A DNA stretch of 7,830 nucleotides, from contig JAHISE010000004.1 in NCBI GenBank assembly GCA_018818235.1, forward strand, positions 1 to 7,830. The letters run 5' to 3'. Below the pieces are notes generated by a model. It was not told the origin of the DNA, made no database searches, and saw only the letters and a program-made list of their open reading frames with translations. Every line of letters begins with the position of its first letter. The first letter of the stretch is position 1. Shown in pieces: positions 5,225-7,830 of the stretch. The DNA comes from Patescibacteria group bacterium (GTDB lineage Bacteria > Patescibacteriota > Gracilibacteria > Peribacterales > Peribacteraceae). Position numbers and translations under genes: made by a program.

Positions 5225-5857
5225 ATGCCCCATGGCAAACGCATCGCAGAATTACTTGTAAACATCGGCGCTGTTAAACTTTCCATTGATCCGCCTTTCA
5301 CGTGGACAAGTGGAATTAAGTCACCGATTTATTGTGATAATAGGATGCTTTACAGTCATCCGGATGCAAGGGACTTTGTTGTTCAGGCATTTCTTGCGCG
5401 GGTAAGAGCATTACAAATTGTGCCTGATGTGATTGCGGGAACTGCTACGGCAGCGATTGGTTGGGGAGCACTTGTGGCAAGTCATCTTAGGTTGCCGTTT
5501 GTGTATGTCCGAAAAAAATCAAAAGAACATGGTGCGAAAAAATTAATTGAAGGAGATTTGTATCCCGGTAAGCATATTGTTTTGATAGAAGATTTGATAT
5601 CAACTGGAGGCAGTTCTGTTGCTGCAGTGGAAGCTCTAAGAGAGGAAGGAGAAGCTACAGTAAGTGATGTTATTTCTATTTTTAGTTATGAACTTCTTTC
5701 TTCTGCTGAACGGGCTCAGCAATTCGGAGTCAAGTTCCATCCTCTTTCGTCATTCTCTGATTTGATGGATGTTGCGGTAGAGCAGGGGAGGCTTACGAAT
5801 GAGGAAGTCAGTATGGCTGCAGATTTTACAAAGGATCCGAGTCAGTGGAGGCCATGA
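5225..5857 (+). CDS. pyrE: Orotate phosphoribosyltransferase
   Basis: PyrE converts orotate and PRPP to OMP, the fifth step of pyrimidine synthesis, in the cytosol. From the ATG at 5225 there are 210 residues, the usual size. FTWTSGIKSPIYCDNR (25-40) is the characteristic N-terminal segment, FVYVRKKSKEHGAKK (92-106) the substrate/dimer loop with conserved basic residues, and VLIEDLISTGGS (119-130) the PRPP-binding motif with its acidic pair. The frame is open back to 5177, but homology begins at MPHGKRIAELL and the upstream codons lie beside a heptad array. There is no SD; TATCAT (5205-5210) is a possible -10 box that would leave a leader of about 8 bases. It is divergent from rsmG; no other pyrimidine gene is seen. 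It ends in TGA. Confidence 0.93.
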   Translation: MPHGKRIAELLVNIGAVKLSIDPPFTWTSGIKSPIYCDNRMLYSHPDARDFVVQAFLARVRALQIVPDVIAGTATAAIGWGALVASHLRLPFVYVRKKSKEHGAKKLIEGDLYPGKHIVLIEDLISTGGSSVAAVEALREEGEATVSDVISIFSYELLSSAERAQQFGVKFHPLSSFSDLMDVAVEQGRLTNEEVSMAADFTKDPSQWRP

Positions 5858-5900
5858 TTCTGAGTTGAGTGTGTGGTAGATATTGACCTTGTATACACCC

Positions 5901-5957
5901 TCTCCTTTGTCCTCTCCTGCCATTCATTAATATTAGTAAGGCATGGAGAGGAAGGAG
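5901..5957 (+). repeat. Imperfect inverted repeat downstream of pyrE
   Basis: CTCTCC-rich left arm (5901-5921, ending CCTCTCCTGCC) and right arm (5940-5957, GGCATGGAGAGGAAGGAG) pair with small bulges around a loop rich in A and T. The words resemble the CTCTCC/GGAGAG hairpin family nearby. There is no T-run, so it is a weak terminator candidate. Confidence 0.45.
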
Positions 5958-6038
5958 TTTGTTGCCAAATTTGAGCGTTTGGTCGTAATTCTTGGCTATT
6001 GGAGAACTCAAAGATTGCTATCTCCAGTGGCTTAAGTT

Positions 6039-6110
6039 CCCCTCTCCTCCTCAGAGGAGAGGGGCCAGGGGTGAGGTCGTTCAGGGAGAGGGGGTTAGGG
6101 GGAGAGGTGA
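6039..6110 (+). repeat. GC-rich hairpin repeat with GGGGTGAGG tail (second copy) and a partial third unit
   Basis: CCCCTCTCCTC (6039-6049) and GAGGAGAGGGG (6054-6064) form a perfect 11-bp stem with a 4-base loop. A tail containing AGGGGTGAGGTCGTTCAG (6067-6084) follows, then a related purine-rich stretch GGGAGAGGGGGTTAGGG (6083-6099) and GGAGAGGTGACC. The tail matches the rsmG copy (opposite orientation) and the right end of the 6408-6610 element. It ends one base before the TTGACA of the downstream promoter. Confidence 0.82.
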
Positions 6111-6112
6111 CC

Positions 6113-6140
6113 TTGACAAGATCATCAAAATGAGTAAAAT
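6113..6140 (+). promoter_or_regulatory. Strong consensus-like promoter of the small transcription unit
   Basis: TTGACA (6113-6118, perfect), a 16-base spacer and TAAAAT (6135-6140, 5 of 6). Transcription would begin near 6147, giving a leader of about 40 bases with an SD before the ORF at 6187. Confidence 0.62.
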
Positions 6141-6186
6141 ACTCGAAGTTTCTGTTTCAATGGAATTAGGTTTAAGGAGTCTTTGA

Positions 6187-6354
6187 ATGCCGTTTGACAA
6201 GGAAAGCTGTTTATACCGAGTACGAAGGGGGGCTTCAGTCTTCGATTTGCCTCTCGATGAGCTATCGAGAATAGAACGGTTGAAATTGGATCACACACGG
6301 ATCACACACGAGATGGTGATCAGGAATGATCCGCCGATCATCATTCTCGGTTAG
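6187..6354 (+). CDS. Putative 55-residue protein of unknown function, or a structured RNA
   Basis: The ATG at 6187 is preceded by AAGGAG (6174-6179) at 7 bases, the only good SD I find in this window. The frame gives MPFDKESCLYRVRRG..., rich in charged residues and ending PPIIILG before TAG at 6352-6354. There is no signal peptide or membrane segment and I recognise no family. It lies between a consensus-like promoter (6113-6140) and an intrinsic terminator (6372-6403), a complete single-gene unit of about 257 nt. Oddities: an 11-base perfect tandem duplication (6288-6309) shifts the frame, so the last 16 or so residues depend on it; and a perfect 7-bp hairpin (6252-6258 with 6264-6270) and other pairings suggest RNA structure. 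A small RNA overlapping by chance with an ORF is a real alternative. Confidence 0.5.
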   Translation: MPFDKESCLYRVRRGASVFDLPLDELSRIERLKLDHTRITHEMVIRNDPPIIILG

Positions 6355-6371
6355 TCGTTGCAGAAACTTCT

Positions 6372-6403
6372 GCTCGTCCCGCATCTGCGGGATGAGCTTT
6401 TTT
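6372..6403 (+). terminator. Intrinsic (rho-independent) terminator
   Basis: An 11-bp GC-rich stem (6372-6382 with 6387-6397, one G-T pair) has the loop ATCT and is followed by six T (6398-6403). The T-run is on the plus strand only, 17 bases after the stop of the small ORF. It ends just before the palindromic element at 6408. Confidence 0.88.
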
Positions 6404-6407
6404 GACT

Positions 6408-6610
6408 GACCTCACCCCCGGCCACTCTCCACTCCACCCACTTGCCTACTGTGGAGAGGGGAGCTCTGCCAAGGATAGAAATAACCTATTTACATCAATA
6501 ACGGAGCTCCCCTCTCCTTGGTGGGCTTAAAATATTAAGAAAACATACCAATATATTGATATATTCAAATATTTAAGGGGGTTGAAAGGAGAGGGGCCGG
6601 GGGTGAGGTC
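6408..6610 (+). repeat. Nested inverted-repeat (MITE-like) element between the small unit and pheS
   Basis: The outer ends are a perfect 16-base inverted repeat (6408-6423 with 6595-6610), extendable by three more pairs with one wobble. A second perfect 14-base inverted repeat (6453-6466 with 6504-6517, core GGAGAGGGGAGCTC) is nested inside. The terminal GTGAGGTC followed by GGTTCAG matches the tail of the repeat at 6039-6084. Between the inner and right outer arm lies an AT-rich stretch (6526-6576). There is no ORF for a transposase, so it is non-autonomous if mobile. The right end abuts the pheS stop codon (6614-6616). Confidence 0.8.
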
Positions 6611-6613
6611 GGT

Positions 6614-7654
6614 TCAGAATTGCCTCAAAAATCTAACATCCCCCGGAAACAATTCTTTAATGCTAGGAATCTGATGTTTGATCATAACCATTCTGTCAGC
6701 ACCAAATCCAAATGCAAATCCTTGCCATTTATCCGGATCGATATTGCAGTTTTTTAATACGTTTGGATGAACCATTCCGCATCCGACAATTTCCAGCCAT
6801 GTTCCTTCTTTTGTTTTCTTTTCACCTTCCCATTTCACATCCACTTCCAATCCCGGTTCCACAAATGGGAAGTAGCCGGTACGAAATCTGAACTCAGCAT
6901 CTTGCGATATTAGTTCCTTCATAGTTTCTATCATTACAGCTTTCATATTTGCAAGTGTAATATCTTTTCCGATCATCAAACCTTCGAATTGATGGAACAT
7001 GGGTGAATGTGTTGCATCAGCATCCTTCCTATACACCTTTCCTGGGAATATCGCTCGGAATGGAGGCTTGTGTGTTTTCATATATCTGATCTGAACCGGT
7101 GAAGTGTGAGCTCGCAAAAGAAACTTATTATCTGCGGGTGCCTTCCTATTAATATAGAAAATATCCTGCGCATCTCGTGCTGCATGTTCTTTTGGAAAGT
7201 TTAATAGATCAAAATTCATCTTCTCGTCCTCGATCTCCGGACCACGTGCCACATCAAAACCCATTCGTCCAAATACTTCTTCCACATGTCTGATAAATTC
7301 AGGGATCAGATGAAGGTGACCGCGTTCTTTTTGTGGCAGATCCAGAGTCACATCAATAGAATCACTCTTTGCAAGTATCGCACCTGACGGAGTCTCCAAC
7401 TCATTCTTTAGCTGTTCCAGCTGTTCAATAAGTTCTTGTTTTATTTTATTCAATTCTTGTGCCTTTTGTTTTCTTAGATCAGGAGAAAGATCTTTTAACT
7501 TTTTCATTGCAATTGTCATTGCTCCGTTCTTTCTTCCAAATAGTTCCTGCTCAATTTTCTCAAGCTCTTTTAGAGTAGATACTTTTTTGATCTTCTTGGC
7601 ATATAGGGACCATTCGCCAGCCGCAGGAGATGTAGAAGATGGTGGATTTGACAT
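6614..7654 (-). CDS. pheS: Phenylalanine--tRNA ligase alpha subunit
   Basis: PheS is the catalytic subunit of the (alpha-beta)2 enzyme charging tRNA-Phe in the cytosol. The 346 residues include an N-terminal coiled-coil tRNA-binding arm (about 24-90), then the class II core: HLIPEFIRHVEEVFGRMGF (115-133), RAHTSPVQIR (181-190), motif 2 around PGKVYRKDADATHSPMFHQ (204-222), FRFRTGYFPFVEPG (256-269), GCGMVHPNVL (291-300) and motif 3 GFGADRMVMIKH (316-327), ending RFLRQF as expected. pheT, usually directly downstream, is absent: a repeat element and the convergent small unit follow instead. Residues 1-16 (MSNPPSSTSPAAGEWS) precede the usual start of the arm, and part of their DNA recurs at 7811-7830. 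No SD; TAATAT (7661-7666) is 7-12 bases upstream of the ATG. It ends in TGA. Confidence 0.95.
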   Translation of the reverse strand: MSNPPSSTSPAAGEWSLYAKKIKKVSTLKELEKIEQELFGRKNGAMTIAMKKLKDLSPDLRKQKAQELNKIKQELIEQLEQLKNELETPSGAILAKSDSIDVTLDLPQKERGHLHLIPEFIRHVEEVFGRMGFDVARGPEIEDEKMNFDLLNFPKEHAARDAQDIFYINRKAPADNKFLLRAHTSPVQIRYMKTHKPPFRAIFPGKVYRKDADATHSPMFHQFEGLMIGKDITLANMKAVMIETMKELISQDAEFRFRTGYFPFVEPGLEVDVKWEGEKKTKEGTWLEIVGCGMVHPNVLKNCNIDPDKWQGFAFGFGADRMVMIKHQIPSIKELFPGDVRFLRQF

Positions 7655-7668
7655 GTTAATATATTAAA

Positions 7669-7787
7669 GGAAAACAGAAAAACGGAAAGTGGAAAACGGA
7701 AAATGGAAAATGGGTGTATTATTAATATGCAACCTAGCTTGATTCGCTTTAGTATTTTTCATTTTACACTTTCAGTTTTCCGTTTCC
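7669..7787 (+). repeat. Inverted heptad-array element upstream of pheS
   Basis: The left array (7669-7711) is six units around GGAAAAC/GGAAAAT, one of them 8 bases long. The right array (7759-7787) is the inverted counterpart, four 7-base units of CATTTTA, CACTTTC, AGTTTTC type. About 47 AT-rich bases lie between. It begins 15 bases upstream of the pheS ATG, so it borders or contains the promoter region. Confidence 0.8.
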
Positions 7788-7810
7788 ATGAATTCTCTAT
7801 TATTCGGAAT

Positions 7811-7830
7811 CATTCGCCAGCCACAGGAGA
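7811..7830 (-). repeat. Near-identical copy of 20 bases of the pheS 5' coding region
   Basis: 7811-7830 matches 7611-7630 at 19 of 20 bases in the same orientation, exactly 200 bases apart. In pheS the segment encodes SPAAGEW; here the minus-strand frame reads SPVAGE then TGA. The window ends inside it, so its full length, and whether it closes another gene, cannot be judged. Confidence 0.55.

Noticed and set aside
5943..6035. Plus-strand 30-codon ORF (MERKEFVAKFERLVV...)
   Set aside because: The start codon lies in an inverted-repeat arm, there is no well-spaced SD and it is too short to judge; it may be a relic.
5992..6186. Plus-strand 64-codon ORF reading through the 6039-6110 repeat
   Set aside because: Most of it is repeat translation (SPPQRRGARGEV type) and the predicted promoter lies inside it; there is no family signal. 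Its TGA adjoins the ATG at 6187, which I regard as coincidence.
4347..6616. UGA decoded as glycine (code 25) because several ORFs end in TGA
   Set aside because: The TGA codons fall right after conserved C-termini of rsmG (KKNPIF) and pheS (RFLRQF); no conserved Gly is encoded by TGA within genes.

Overview
The window is a moderately AT-rich bacterial chromosome segment of compact housekeeping genes separated by unusually structured, repeat-filled gaps. Gene content (purM, an ftsE-type ATPase, rlmE, rsmG, pyrE, pheS), short divergent proteins and almost no Shine-Dalgarno sites fit a small-genome lineage such as the Candidate Phyla Radiation/Patescibacteria. That placement is inference; no marker here fixes the phylum. 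UGA acts as an ordinary stop: rsmG, pyrE, pheS and a small ORF end on it at their natural C-termini, so a UGA=Gly code (Gracilibacteria/SR1) is not supported.

Layout. 1-90 is the tail of a plus-strand ORF resembling an IS200-like/REP-associated transposase, followed by a REP-like hairpin. 227-1297 (-) is purM, divergent from a four-helix membrane protein at 1516-1983 (+). 1781-2613 (-) holds two tandem small paralogues: an intact one (2323-2613), and a downstream one with an in-frame TAA at codon 25 whose frame runs antisense into the membrane-protein gene. 2663-5057 (-) carries ftsE, rlmE and rsmG in the order rsmG>rlmE>ftsE. pyrE is at 5225-5857 (+). A gene-poor stretch from 5858 to 6613 consists of GC-rich palindromic repeats around a self-contained plus-strand transcription unit (consensus-like promoter, SD, 55-codon ORF, intrinsic terminator). 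pheS fills 6614-7654 (-), with pheT not adjacent.

The notable feature is the repeats. Five gaps contain short tandem arrays of degenerate 7- or 8-base words, and in four of them an array is met by its inverted counterpart across a loop of about 45-120 bases. The word differs at every locus while the architecture stays the same. A second family, a C4TCTCC...GGAGAG4 hairpin with a GGGGTGAGG tail, occurs at 4878-4914, 6039-6110 and at the ends of 6408-6610. One copy lies in frame inside rsmG; an unrelated palindrome lies in frame inside rlmE. Arms or edges of the elements overlap the stop codons of rlmE and rsmG and abut that of pheS.

The recognised genes serve nucleotide synthesis (purM, pyrE), ribosome maturation (rlmE, rsmG), translation (pheS) and probably cell division (ftsE). 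They look like a syntenic patchwork rather than one pathway.
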